From Bacillaceae bacterium (GTDB lineage Bacteria; Bacillota; Bacilli; Bacillales; Alkalibacillaceae), in assembly GCA_017656265.1 (NCBI GenBank), contig JACDOD010000003.1, positions 186,001-250,000 on the forward strand: a DNA stretch of 64,000 bases, written 5' to 3'. The position numbers and the translations under genes were made by a program. Position 1 is the stretch's first letter, and each line of letters opens with the position of its first letter. This document shows, one piece after another, positions 55,315 to 63,940 of the stretch. The notes beneath the pieces are model-generated. The model had not been told where the DNA came from, made no database searches, and worked only from the letters and a program-made list of their open reading frames with translations.

Positions 55315-55371
55315 CCTCCGAAAGAAGTCTCCCACTTATTAGCTTCAGCGTAGGTGGCTGGAGTATGTCAC
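55315..55371 (+). mobile_element. IS200/IS605-type right-end remnant, copy 1
   Basis: The 57-base stretch CCTCCGAAAGAAG...GTATGTCAC recurs at 59126-59182 with few differences. CTCCCAC near its start can pair with sequence near GTAGGTGG...GGAG, enclosing a TTAGCTTCAGCGTA-type inner hairpin. This is the look of IS200/IS605 (TnpB/omega RNA) right ends. No transposase or tnpB frame remains. Confidence 0.55.
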
Positions 55372-55492
55372 AAGATAGGAACGTCATGTTTTCTCTTAAG
55401 CGATTGTTCCCCGTTTCTAAAAAATTGAATGTCCGATTTTTGCCTGTTTTCATTCGCTCTAGCCGTTGTTATAATAAATAAAGGTGATGAAG

Positions 55493-55708
55493 ATGAGAAG
55501 TGTATATGATGTACAGCAGCTGTTAAAAAAATTCGGATCGATTATATATGTAGGTGATCGTTTAGCCGATCTCGAATTGATGGAAGAAGAAGTGAAAGAA
55601 CTTTATCAATCTCAATGTATGACAACCGAGGAATATCAAATGGCCATTTTATTGTTAAGACAGGAAGCTGCAAAAATACGGGATCATGAACAGAACAAAA
55701 AGGGATGA
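55493..55708 (+). CDS. yqgQ: DUF910 protein YqgQ
   Basis: A 71-residue helical protein of the DUF910/YqgQ family, with the typical SVYDVQQLLKKFGSIIYVGDR start and LMEEEVKELY core. It is thought to bind single-stranded nucleic acid, but the role is unproven. ATG 55493 has AAAGGTGA at good spacing; a GTG at 55484 and ATG at 55487 are in frame. It overlaps glcK by four bases (ATGA). Confidence 0.9.
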   Translation: MRSVYDVQQLLKKFGSIIYVGDRLADLELMEEEVKELYQSQCMTTEEYQMAILLLRQEAAKIRDHEQNKKG

Positions 55709-56685
55709 AAAAGTCGATGAGTGAACACGTTTATTTAGGAGCAGATATTGGCGGGACATTTATTAAATTAGCCATTATAGATGAAAAAGGAAACATCATA
55801 AAAAAGTGGCAAATTGAAACCAATAAACGCAATCAGGGTCAGGACATTCCTCAGGATATATATGAGTCTTTTAAAGTTCATCTGTTCAATGAAAAAATCT
55901 CATTCGATCAAGTTTATGGTCTTGGAATGGGAGCCCCGGGCTTTGTAGATTTACCTACTGGCATGGTCGTTGAAGCAGTTAATATTGGGTGGAAAAATTT
56001 TAATCTTAAAAAAGCCATGGAATCATTTGTGAAAAAGCCTGTTTTTGTTTTAAATGATGCCAATCTTGCTGCCCTTGGGGAAAATTGGAAGGGTGCTGGA
56101 CGCAATGTATACGATCTGATCATGGTAACCCTCGGTACAGGAGTTGGTGGAGGGATTATTTCAAATGGTCAGGTCATAACGGGATCGAATGGTACTGGAG
56201 GAGAGATCGGACATATCATCGTTACCCCGGGAGAAGGGCCAGTGTGCAACTGCGGCAGAAGAGGCTGTATTGAAACCTATGCTTCTGCTACTGGGATTGC
56301 CCGTTTAGGGCAAGAAGCCTTACAGGAAGGAAAATCTACTAGTCTTCGAAAAGCAGCTCATTCCCAGCATACCATTACGGCTAAAGATGTATTTGAAGCT
56401 GCCAAAAAGGGAGACTCCATTTCACAGGATATTATTCAGGAGGTAACCGATAAGTTAGGATTTGTTCTGGCCAACCTGGCAGTTGCTCTTAACCCCAAAA
56501 AAGTCGTTATTGGTGGAGGAGTAGCCAATGCTGGGGAACAGCTTCTGGAGCCAGTGGAAACTTCCTTTCGTAAATACAGTTTACCCCGTACTGCAGAAAT
56601 TTGTTCCTTTGAACTGGCTGAATTAGGCAATGATGCCGGAGTTATTGGCGGGGCATATCTGGTTAAACAGAAACTGAACTTATAG
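55705..56685 (+). CDS. glcK: ROK-family glucokinase
   Basis: A 326-residue ROK glucokinase that phosphorylates glucose with ATP. Phosphate 1 motif DIGGT lies near residues 15-19, TLGTGVGGG near 140-148, the glucose-binding GEIGH near 170-174, and the zinc cluster CNCGRRGC near 184-191. The ATG at 55705 overlaps the yqgQ stop; an ATG at 55717 also aligns well with known GlcK proteins. The yqgQ-glcK pair is conserved in Bacilli. Confidence 0.95.
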   Translation: MKKSMSEHVYLGADIGGTFIKLAIIDEKGNIIKKWQIETNKRNQGQDIPQDIYESFKVHLFNEKISFDQVYGLGMGAPGFVDLPTGMVVEAVNIGWKNFNLKKAMESFVKKPVFVLNDANLAALGENWKGAGRNVYDLIMVTLGTGVGGGIISNGQVITGSNGTGGEIGHIIVTPGEGPVCNCGRRGCIETYASATGIARLGQEALQEGKSTSLRKAAHSQHTITAKDVFEAAKKGDSISQDIIQEVTDKLGFVLANLAVALNPKKVVIGGGVANAGEQLLEPVETSFRKYSLPRTAEICSFELAELGNDAGVIGGAYLVKQKLNL

Positions 56686-57033
56686 CCTATCACGCTCCGA
56701 TTTAAATTAATGATCTGGACCTATGAGTATATAACTATGGAATAGTTCAGTTTTTTGCTCAAAATTTCACAAATGGAATCCTAATTATAGCCCCCTTGCT
56801 GAACAAGCAAGGGTTTATTGATATTAGCACTGATCTATTAGGCTATGACTGATATTGGAAATTTGTGATTTTTGTAGGGTATATTTTTTTAAAAACGTTT
56901 CATACAATGAGAAGGGAAATTTTCTTTCATTTTTTGAAACAAATAGCTTGATAGGTTCGTCTAATAATGAGGAATGGTTCAAGTGCCAGTATATCTTATC
57001 ACACTGAATGATAAAAGGAGGCATCAAGCAGCT
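56686..57033. other. 348-base gap between glcK and the LTA synthase gene
   Basis: It contains the CCCTTGC-type terminator (56793-56817) and a long A/T-rich upstream region for the lipoteichoic acid synthase gene. I see no gene or clear promoter. Confidence 0.55.
56793..56818 (+). terminator. Terminator after glcK (CCCTTGC family)
   Basis: CCCTTGCT and AGCAAGGG pair around GAACA, followed by TTTATT. It lies 108 bases after the stop codon. Confidence 0.78.
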
Positions 57034-58890
57034 ATGAGTAAAGAACTAAAGTCCCAGGTATTTTTAATAGCCTCTTTATTGTTTGGACTAAAAACGTATA
57101 TTTTATATAGGTTTGTCTTTCATTTGTCTATTGAAAATACACTTCAGGAGATTATTTTATTTATTAATCCTTTTGCAACATCCATTCTGGTGTTTTCTCT
57201 CGTCGTATGGATGAAACCACAAAATCAGCGAAAGTTTATAAAGACAGTTATGATTATTGGAACGCTGCTGTTATATTTTAACCTGTTATATTACCGGAAT
57301 TTTACTGATTTTATCACATTGTCCGTGCTTTTTCAGTTTAATAATGCCGGTGATTTGGGGAGCAGTGTCCTCAGCCTTATACACTTCTGGGATCTGTTCT
57401 TATTTCTGGATGTACTGATTGTCTTATATTTATTAAGAAAGAATAAAAGAAATGCTGTACTTTACTCCAGAAAAAGGAAACTGCAGGTGATGGCTCTATC
57501 TCTGAGTATATTGTTTGTGAATATTGTGCTTGCTGAAATTGAGCGTCCCATGCTGTTTCTTAGAGGATTTGACAGAGAATATTTAGTAAAAAACGTTGGT
57601 CTGTTTAATTATCATATTTATGATGCTTTTGTCCATTCTAAAACACGTGTTCAAAAGGTAATGGCTGATGAATCAGAACTCGCGCAGATAACAGATTATG
57701 TTAATCAGGAAGTTGACATTGAACAAAACGAAAGCCTTGAAGGGATCGCAAAGGGAAAAAATATTATCTATATATCTGCCGAATCAGTCCAGAGTTTTGT
57801 ATTAAATAAAACCATCAATGGGCAGGAAATTACGCCATTCTTGAATGACTTGATGGAAGACAGTTATTATTTTGAGAATTTTTATCATCAGACTAATTTA
57901 GGTAAAACTTCGGACTCTGAATTTTTGGTAGAAACATCCCTATATCCGCTGCCGAATAGTGCTGTATTTTTTACCCATCCACAAAATGAATATCGTGCTG
58001 TCCCAGAAATTATTGGAGAAGAGGGCTATTATTCAGCGGTTTTTCATGCTAATAATAAAAGTTTCTGGAATCGGGATGTTATGTATGAGTCACTTGGCTA
58101 CGATCATTTCTTCTCAGAAGCACAGTACAACGTCAATGAAGAAAATTCCATTGGCTGGGGGCTGAATGATAAATCGTTCTTTGAGCAGTCGATTAAATAT
58201 TTGCAGTCAATTCCAAAGCCATTTTATGTAAAATTTATCACGCTGACGAATCATTTTCCATTTGAATTGCCGGAAAAATATGCATCTATTGATCAATTTG
58301 ACTCCAATTCCAGAACATTAAATCAATATTTTCCAACAGTTCGCTATACAGATGAGGCCATTCAGCATTTCTTTGAATTGTTAAAGCAATCAGGACTTTA
58401 CGAAGAATCCATTATCATAATTTATGGTGACCATTATGGAATCAGTGAATATCACAATAAGGCAATGGGAGAATTTTTAGGAAAAGAAATCACGCCATAT
58501 GATCACATACAATTGCAGCGTGTGCCTTTAATGATTCATATTCCTGGACACAAGGGACACAAGAAGATTGAAAAAATTGCCGGACAGATTGATTTAAAAC
58601 CTACCATCTTGCACTTGCTAGGAATAGCAAATGAAGGGGATATTCGTTTTGGCACAAACCTATTTTCAGAAGAAAGAAAACCATTTATAGCCTTTAGAGA
58701 TGGTTCGTTCGTAACCGATGAGTTACTCTATACAAATCATACATGTTATGATCGAATTACGGGGGAAGAAAAAGATATTGCAAACTGCGAGCCATTCACT
58801 GACCAGGTTTTAGAAGAACTGCAGTACTCAGACAACCTTATTTATGGAGATCTTTTGAGGTTTTATAACTTTGATAAAAATCAAGAATAA
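57034..58890 (+). CDS. yqgS: LtaS-family lipoteichoic acid synthase (YqgS-like)
   Basis: A 618-residue polyglycerolphosphate synthase-type enzyme. Five membrane spans occupy about residues 8-185, and an extracellular sulfatase-fold domain follows, with the nucleophile Thr292 in GKTSDSE and metal-binding segments IYGDHYG and HIPGHKG. It transfers glycerol phosphate from phosphatidylglycerol to lipoteichoic acid chains. B. subtilis has four paralogues; position fits yqgS. The AAAGGAGG site is 13 bases from the ATG, a rather long spacing. Confidence 0.93.
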   Translation: MSKELKSQVFLIASLLFGLKTYILYRFVFHLSIENTLQEIILFINPFATSILVFSLVVWMKPQNQRKFIKTVMIIGTLLLYFNLLYYRNFTDFITLSVLFQFNNAGDLGSSVLSLIHFWDLFLFLDVLIVLYLLRKNKRNAVLYSRKRKLQVMALSLSILFVNIVLAEIERPMLFLRGFDREYLVKNVGLFNYHIYDAFVHSKTRVQKVMADESELAQITDYVNQEVDIEQNESLEGIAKGKNIIYISAESVQSFVLNKTINGQEITPFLNDLMEDSYYFENFYHQTNLGKTSDSEFLVETSLYPLPNSAVFFTHPQNEYRAVPEIIGEEGYYSAVFHANNKSFWNRDVMYESLGYDHFFSEAQYNVNEENSIGWGLNDKSFFEQSIKYLQSIPKPFYVKFITLTNHFPFELPEKYASIDQFDSNSRTLNQYFPTVRYTDEAIQHFFELLKQSGLYEESIIIIYGDHYGISEYHNKAMGEFLGKEITPYDHIQLQRVPLMIHIPGHKGHKKIEKIAGQIDLKPTILHLLGIANEGDIRFGTNLFSEERKPFIAFRDGSFVTDELLYTNHTCYDRITGEEKDIANCEPFTDQVLEELQYSDNLIYGDLLRFYNFDKNQE

Positions 58891-58948
58891 AAGCGGATTT
58901 GTTCGTATAGAAACAGATGAAGTGGCCGGGCAAAGCTGAAAGGTAATG

Positions 58949-58998
58949 AAATATCCGAACTAAATTCAATCTTCCATGAATTAGTTCGGATATTTTAA
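58949..58998. terminator. ATATCCGAAC hairpin, copy D, after the LtaS gene
   Basis: AAATATCCGAACTAAATTCA pairs with TGAATTAGTTCGGATATTT with one bulge, a stem of about 19 bp around an 8-base loop. Confidence 0.82.
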
Positions 58999-59125
58999 CT
59001 TTTATTATCGTTTTTTCACCATACATTTCTTAATGTACCCGCCACTCGTTAATGTTAATGAAGAACCGAAATAGTTTGTGAAGAAGCCGTAATCCATTAC
59101 CGTAATTATGATAGTGCTAAACTTT

Positions 59126-59182
59126 CCTCCGAAAGAAGTCTCCCACTTCTTAGCTTTAGCGTAGGTGGTGGGAGTATGTCAC
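59126..59182 (+). mobile_element. IS200/IS605-type right-end remnant, copy 2
   Basis: A second 57-base copy of the element at 55315-55371, in the same orientation. CTCCCAC (left) pairs with GTGGGAG (right) better than in copy 1, enclosing a TAGCTTTAGCGTA inner loop. No tnpA or tnpB frame is nearby. Confidence 0.6.
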
Positions 59183-59246
59183 TTCCTATTGCAAAATATA
59201 CCATAAAATGACATAATGCTTTATGTATATTCTGGGGGGATCTTCA

Positions 59247-60362
59247 ATGAAAAAGTGTCTTTTTATTGGATTATGGAGTTGTTTAATAATCTTAGCTTCA
59301 TGTAATCAGGAAAGTTATACATCCCGGCTTCATCATGATCATGAACTTTTTTTTCACTATAAGCAGTTATGGTCTGCTCCCTCACCTGAGCCGGAAATAA
59401 CCCCCATAACTGATTCATTGGCTGGAAGAATTCTTGGCTGGTATAATCAAAACTGGGTTTTGTACGAACGGCATTTAGGAGAGAAAACTCAAGTTTATAA
59501 ATATCATATAAAAAATGGAGCAAGCGAACTGTTTTTTGAAAGCAATTATCCAATTTCTCAGATCACCCCCGGCGAAGGATATGAATTTTTTGCGGTGGAA
59601 TCGAAGGGGCCTGAACAGAACTCGATCGTAACCATATTGAATCGCAAGGGAGATATTTTGCTTAAACAAATGAATAATGTAACTCAGGTTGATTTTGTCT
59701 GGAGTCCTTATCACTCCCATCAGCTTTTGATAATTCAATATTTACCTTCTATGACCACAGAAGTAAAGATGCTGAATCTGACAAGCCCTATTGAGGAAAC
59801 GGTACTGGATGTCCAGCCCTATGTTCAATGGTATGAAGAGGACAGGCTGGCTTATTTTGAATGGAGCAACGAACCGTCATTTTTTGCACCTGTTTTTCTC
59901 TACGATATAAAATCGCAGGTTAAAGAGCCCCTCCTTGACGATATATCAGTATTTGCTTCTTCAAGGAAGCATTTCATGTTTTTACCGGGAAATCTTCAAG
60001 ATGATAAATTGGCTTTCTATTTTTACCAGAAGGAAAATCCCGAAGAGTTGCTTGAATTTCAAATAGAAAAGTTACACTCAAATTCGGAATATCACTGGAT
60101 TCCTCCATTTGACTGGCTTCCGGCAGAAAATGTATTTATAACATTTTCCCCTGAACATATGGGAAGCCTGTATGATTACGATAACCAATTCAACCTGATT
60201 GCATTGCAATTAGAATCAGGGACGAAAGAAATCATTACGGAGGTTCAAACATTATCAGATATCAATTGCTCACAACTGACCAGCATGTGTTTAGTTGGAA
60301 GCCAGTATGAGAAGCTCATTAATATCGAAAACCGAAAGATGTATGATATTCTGAAAAATTAA
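59247..60362 (+). CDS. yqgU: Lipoprotein YqgU
   Basis: A 371-residue lipoprotein with signal peptide MKKCLFIGLW... and lipobox LASC near residue 20. The mature part looks like a beta-propeller-type domain with repeated short W/Y-rich blades (for example FVWSPYHSHQLLIIQYLPS), consistent with YqgU of B. subtilis. The function is unknown. The ATG at 59247 follows GGGGGGA; an in-frame ATG at 59223 is less likely. Confidence 0.8.
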   Translation: MKKCLFIGLWSCLIILASCNQESYTSRLHHDHELFFHYKQLWSAPSPEPEITPITDSLAGRILGWYNQNWVLYERHLGEKTQVYKYHIKNGASELFFESNYPISQITPGEGYEFFAVESKGPEQNSIVTILNRKGDILLKQMNNVTQVDFVWSPYHSHQLLIIQYLPSMTTEVKMLNLTSPIEETVLDVQPYVQWYEEDRLAYFEWSNEPSFFAPVFLYDIKSQVKEPLLDDISVFASSRKHFMFLPGNLQDDKLAFYFYQKENPEELLEFQIEKLHSNSEYHWIPPFDWLPAENVFITFSPEHMGSLYDYDNQFNLIALQLESGTKEIITEVQTLSDINCSQLTSMCLVGSQYEKLINIENRKMYDILKN

Positions 60363-60473
60363 TATGAGAAAAAGCAAGGAGCATAGATGGAGGATAAGAA
60401 GGAAGATAAACGCTTTCAGGGTGAAATCAAAGGAAAGCCAAAGGGATGCTTACTATAAACTGCAGGCCATAGA

Positions 60474-60506
60474 AAAAAGCCAGGATTTCTCCTGGCTTAC
60501 TTTTAA
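60474..60506. terminator. Bidirectional terminator after yqgU
   Basis: AAGCCAGG and CCTGGCTT pair around ATTTCT, with A and T runs on the two sides. It separates yqgU from the convergent yqgW. Confidence 0.88.
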
Positions 60507-60513
60507 CCGTGTT

Positions 60514-60678
60514 TTATAAAAACAGTTCACCATAAATTGTCATGATGGAAAACCAGCCAAAAACAAGTGTGGAAATTCCGGCAAAAGCAACGGCGAAAAA
60601 GTTGCGATTTTTTGCTTCACGGAACACAGCAATTAGGCTAAGAATTGTCACAATAAGCATTAAGATACCCATTACCAT
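60514..60678 (-). CDS. yqgW: DUF2759 small membrane protein YqgW
   Basis: A 54-residue protein with two membrane spans (about residues 2-20 and 28-48) joined by a short basic loop, FREAKNRN. It matches the DUF2759/YqgW family at its conserved position. The ATG at 60678 follows AAGGGGGG; the longer frame to 60717 has no site. The function is unknown. Confidence 0.82.
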   Translation of the reverse strand: MVMGILMLIVTILSLIAVFREAKNRNFFAVAFAGISTLVFGWFSIMTIYGELFL

Positions 60679-60825
60679 TTCTTTTACCCCCCTTGGCAAA
60701 GAAGTAAGCTTAGTCAATTCATGATATCATTTATGTAGCAAAAGCTTTAATTCCTCATTCATTTTATAAAACTTTTTATCATTTGTCGAGGCTTTTCCAT
60801 AATTTTTGTTGTAAGGAGGATTATT

Positions 60826-61446
60826 ATGCATGTTCATCAAATTCCTGTAGGCAATTTAGGAACCAATTGCTACCTGATTGAAAACGAATCGGAGGTACTG
60901 ATCATTGATCCCGGAGATCATGGTGATGCAATTATAGCCCGTATAAACGAACAACAGCTGAAACCGGTTGCGATTTTACTTACCCATGCTCATTTTGATC
61001 ATATTGGAGCGGTTGAACAAATCAGGAATGAATATGATATACCTGTCTATCTTCATGAAGAAGAACATGACTGGCTGACCGATCCGATGTTAAATGGCTC
61101 CCAGCTCTTTGCTGTTGTTGAACCCATTAAAGGTAAAAAACCTGATTTTTCTCTAGAGGAAGGCGAGATGAGCCTGGGCTCCTTTACCTTTGATGTAAAA
61201 CATACTCCAGGGCACTCTCCTGGAAGCACGTCCTTTATTTTTCATGAAGAAGGTTTTGTTGTAGCTGGAGATACATTGTTTCAAGGAAGTATAGGGCGAA
61301 CAGATCTGCCTGGAGGCAATCATCAGCAGTTATTGGACAGTATTGAAGAGAAAATTTTAATTCTACCTGATCATACAACAGTTTATCCGGGACATGGCCC
61401 AAAAACAACGGTAGGGAGCGAGAAGGTAAGCAACCCATTTTTTTAA
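60826..61446 (+). CDS. yqgX: MBL-fold hydrolase YqgX
   Basis: A 206-residue metallo-beta-lactamase-fold hydrolase of the glyoxalase II type. The metal motif is THAHFDH (about residues 52-58), with further ligands in HTPGHSPGS, AGDTLF and PGHGP. The likely substrate is a thioester or a related compound; it is not a true beta-lactamase. AAGGAGG precedes the ATG. It stands between yqgW and a methyltransferase gene, as in related Bacillaceae. Confidence 0.92.
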   Translation: MHVHQIPVGNLGTNCYLIENESEVLIIDPGDHGDAIIARINEQQLKPVAILLTHAHFDHIGAVEQIRNEYDIPVYLHEEEHDWLTDPMLNGSQLFAVVEPIKGKKPDFSLEEGEMSLGSFTFDVKHTPGHSPGSTSFIFHEEGFVVAGDTLFQGSIGRTDLPGGNHQQLLDSIEEKILILPDHTTVYPGHGPKTTVGSEKVSNPFF

Positions 61447-61494
61447 GAAACAAAAAAACAGGGGCCATAAAGGTCCCTTTGCAAAAAAGAAAAA

Positions 61495-61520
61495 TCCCCT
61501 TCGCGGGGAAACGAAGGGGA
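61495..61520 (+). terminator. Terminator after yqgX
   Basis: TCCCCTTCG and CGAAGGGGA form a perfect 9-bp stem with an 8-base loop. The T run is missing, so efficiency is uncertain. Confidence 0.7.
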
Positions 61521-61636
61521 TAGGGGGGATGTGCTCTGCTCTTATGTTGGTTAGGGATAAGTTACTTGCTGATATTAATATATATGTTATTTTTCACTAT
61601 GTCAATAGTGTAAACGTAAAAAAAGGGGATTTTTTT

Positions 61637-62758
61637 ATGAAAAATTTCATTTCCTCTCTCATTCATCAATCGAAAGAGGGATACATACCTTACGACCGTT
61701 TTATTTATGAAGCCCTGTATCATCCAGAGTTTGGATATTATCAGTCCAAAAAAAATATTTTTGGCAAAAAGGGTGATTTTTATACTTCGAGCTATGTTCA
61801 CCCCGTTTTTAGTCAAACCTTAACCGATTTTATAACAGAAGTGGCATCAACCTGTAATCTTCCTTTGCAAATTTGCGAATTAGGTGCAGGGGAGGGAAGG
61901 TTTGCAGAGCAGGTGATCCTGGAACTCGAAAGAAGAAACCTGACCTACCAATATATCGTCATTGAAAAGAGTCAGCAGCTGCGGGATCAGTTTTATAAGA
62001 GGATAGAAACGGGACATGACCATGTTCAGATGTTTTCAGCTCTTGATGAATTGATGGATCATCAGCATTCCTTTGAAGGAATTGTCTTCTCCAATGAGTT
62101 TTTGGATGCACAGCCAGTGAAAGTCATTCAAAACAAAGGTGGAGAGCTTGTAGAACTCGTGATTATGGTGGATTCCAGAGGAGAGTTGACAGAACAGTCC
62201 ATTGCTTGTTCAGAGGAGATTAAGAACTGGGTTACCCATTATTTTATCGATTTGGCAGAAGGACAAAGAGCAGAAATACCTGTCTATATGCCTTCTCTCA
62301 TAGGGGATTTGAGCAGGCTTTTGCAAAAGGGAATAATAATTACCGTTGATTATGGCTATTCAAATCAAGAATGGAAACATCCGGCAAGAAAAAATGGAAG
62401 TTTGCGGGGCTATGACCATCACCGGATTGTGGAAGACATTTTACATAAGCCTGGCGAAATTGATATCACCCATCATGTGCAATGGGATCCTTGGATTGCC
62501 ATGGGGCAGGAGGCGGGATTGAATATTGAAGGAATCTATAAACAAAATGAATTTTTGATTCAGGCAGGGATGTTAACCTATTTGCAGGAAGAATCCAGTT
62601 TAGACCTATTCTCAGAAAAACATCAGCAAAACAGGGCGATTCGGACATTTATACAAGGGGAAGGATTTGCTAATATGTTTGATGTCTGTATACAGACAAA
62701 AGGAATGGAGGCGAAAAAGCTCAGAAAACTGTTAACAAAAAAACCCGGGTTCATGTAA
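61637..62758 (+). CDS. Class I SAM-dependent methyltransferase, MidA/NDUFAF7 type
   Basis: A 373-residue methyltransferase of the DUF185 (SAM_MT_MidA) family. The N-terminal DRFIYEALYHPEFGYY, the SAM loop ICELGAGEGRFAEQV (about residues 75-89) and the FSNEFLDAQPVKV motif (about 152-164) are diagnostic. The mitochondrial relative NDUFAF7 methylates an arginine of complex I, but the bacterial substrate is unknown. The ATG at 61637 follows AAAGGGGA; an earlier in-frame start at 61529 is unlikely. Confidence 0.9.
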   Translation: MKNFISSLIHQSKEGYIPYDRFIYEALYHPEFGYYQSKKNIFGKKGDFYTSSYVHPVFSQTLTDFITEVASTCNLPLQICELGAGEGRFAEQVILELERRNLTYQYIVIEKSQQLRDQFYKRIETGHDHVQMFSALDELMDHQHSFEGIVFSNEFLDAQPVKVIQNKGGELVELVIMVDSRGELTEQSIACSEEIKNWVTHYFIDLAEGQRAEIPVYMPSLIGDLSRLLQKGIIITVDYGYSNQEWKHPARKNGSLRGYDHHRIVEDILHKPGEIDITHHVQWDPWIAMGQEAGLNIEGIYKQNEFLIQAGMLTYLQEESSLDLFSEKHQQNRAIRTFIQGEGFANMFDVCIQTKGMEAKKLRKLLTKKPGFM

Positions 62759-62780
62759 GTCTACATGAATTCCGGGTTTT
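62739..62780. terminator. Bidirectional terminator overlapping the methyltransferase stop
   Basis: AACCCGG-GTTCATGTA pairs with TACATGAAT-TCCGGGTT around AGTC, with A and T runs on the two sides. It serves the convergent yqgY too. Confidence 0.9.
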
Positions 62781-62784
62781 ACTA

Positions 62785-63027
62785 TTAGTGACCAAATTGT
62801 GGCACCAGCAAGAAGGTTGAATAGTAAGTGAAACCGATAAAGAAGATGGTTAAATATGCGCCAAATATGTACATATATAAGCGCTCGGAAAGTTTCAAAT
62901 AACTTAAAGAGATAAAGAAAACGGTTTGAATTAGAAATAAAATTGCAGTTTTATCCATACCTCCAACAAAAAACATGACGGTAAAAATACCAGTCCAGAA
63001 TGCTAATACTCGATACATCCGGTCCAT
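62785..63027 (-). CDS. yqgY: DUF2626 membrane protein YqgY
   Basis: An 80-residue protein with three membrane spans that fits DUF2626/YqgY, found upstream of the comG operon in Bacillus. It begins MDRMYRVLAFWTGIFTVMFF. AAGGAGGG precedes the ATG. The function is unknown. Confidence 0.88.
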   Translation of the reverse strand: MDRMYRVLAFWTGIFTVMFFVGGMDKTAILFLIQTVFFISLSYLKLSERLYMYIFGAYLTIFFIGFTYYSTFLLVPQFGH

Positions 63028-63103
63028 TGACTTATCCCTCCTTATCTCGATGACTCAAAAAATATTATAAACTACCCCTAAAGGAATGTAAATGAACTTT
63101 TTA

Positions 63104-63793
63104 TTACAAAGAGGCCTGATAGGTGCATGATTCACAGCCATCAAACATATTTTCGTTTTCCTTAAGTTCAATATCATCGAATAACACATCAAACATTCCC
63201 TTAATAAAATTAGCATGCATATTACAGAGAATCACCGTGTGCTCATCCGCTAGTTCTTTAAAAGGGCAGTTAAAAATTTTCATCACGATTTTCTTTTCTT
63301 TTTCATAATAATTAAATTCTGGATTCAGGCCCAGCATAACAGAAGCTTCTTTTAGGATGTTGATTTTTTGGGTAATTGAGAGCGATTGATTTTCTTTCTC
63401 ATCATATATGCGCTGAATAATTTCTTTTCCAAATTTTTCACCCGTCTTAGTCAAGGCGTCCTGACCTTCTGGTCCAAGAGCAGCTAATGTTTCCAGTGCT
63501 ATTTTAGCCAGCAGTTGATAGTCTCTGAATGGGAAGTACAGTTCAATGACATTGTCTGACAAATGATAAACACGAAACGGTCTCCCGCCTTTTCCTGTTT
63601 TTCTCGTTTCGGATACAATCATGTCCACTTCTTCCAATTTAGATAGATGGAGGCGTGCTACATTTGGGTGAATGTCAAATTCTTTTGCAATTTCCTGAAC
63701 GGTAACTTCGTCATGTTTTTTCATGATGTATTCATAAATTTTAAGCCTAGTTTGATCATTTAACACATTTGTTAACCGCAGTGTTTCCTTCAA
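63104..63793 (-). CDS. ArsR/SufR-like regulator with four C-terminal cysteines
   Basis: A 229-residue regulator. An N-terminal winged helix (about residues 5-75) has the VTVQEIAKEFDIHPNVARLHLSKL pattern (in parts: VTVQEIAKEFD and NVARLHLSKLEE), a middle helical region follows, and the C-terminus carries Cys176, Cys190, Cys220 and Cys223. The Cys spacing recalls iron-sulfur or zinc sensing regulators of the SufR type, but does not match SufR exactly. The start is TTG behind GGGGGGA. It is divergent from nothing visible and lies next to yqgY. Confidence 0.82.
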   Translation of the reverse strand: MKETLRLTNVLNDQTRLKIYEYIMKKHDEVTVQEIAKEFDIHPNVARLHLSKLEEVDMIVSETRKTGKGGRPFRVYHLSDNVIELYFPFRDYQLLAKIALETLAALGPEGQDALTKTGEKFGKEIIQRIYDEKENQSLSITQKINILKEASVMLGLNPEFNYYEKEKKIVMKIFNCPFKELADEHTVILCNMHANFIKGMFDVLFDDIELKENENMFDGCESCTYQASL

Positions 63794-63907
63794 AGTCTAT
63801 TCCCCCCAGACTTTTCCTATACATTTATTATAATATACCATTAACATGTATGTTTTTGAAAATTTATTAAACATTTTGTTGGAAATAAGGGGGGATTAAA
63901 CTTTAAA

Positions 63908-63934
63908 GACTGGCCGGATTAACCCGAGCCAGTC
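63908..63934 (-). terminator. Hairpin after tRNA-Gln
   Basis: GACTGGC and GCCAGTC pair just beyond the 3' end of the minus-strand tRNA-Gln. A following A/T stretch fits a terminator on that strand. Confidence 0.6.
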
Positions 63935-63940
63935 CAAAAG

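Larger units (their letters stand above)
58891..59246. other. 356-base gap with hairpin and IS-end remnant
   Basis: No gene is visible between the LtaS gene and yqgU. It contains ATATCCGAAC hairpin copy D, then about 130 bases of plain sequence, then an IS200/IS605-type right-end remnant. Confidence 0.7.

Noticed and set aside
60387-60458. 23-codon frame MEDKKEDKRFQGEIKG... after yqgU with AAGGAGC upstream
   Set aside because: Too short and low-complexity to separate from chance without expression or conservation data.
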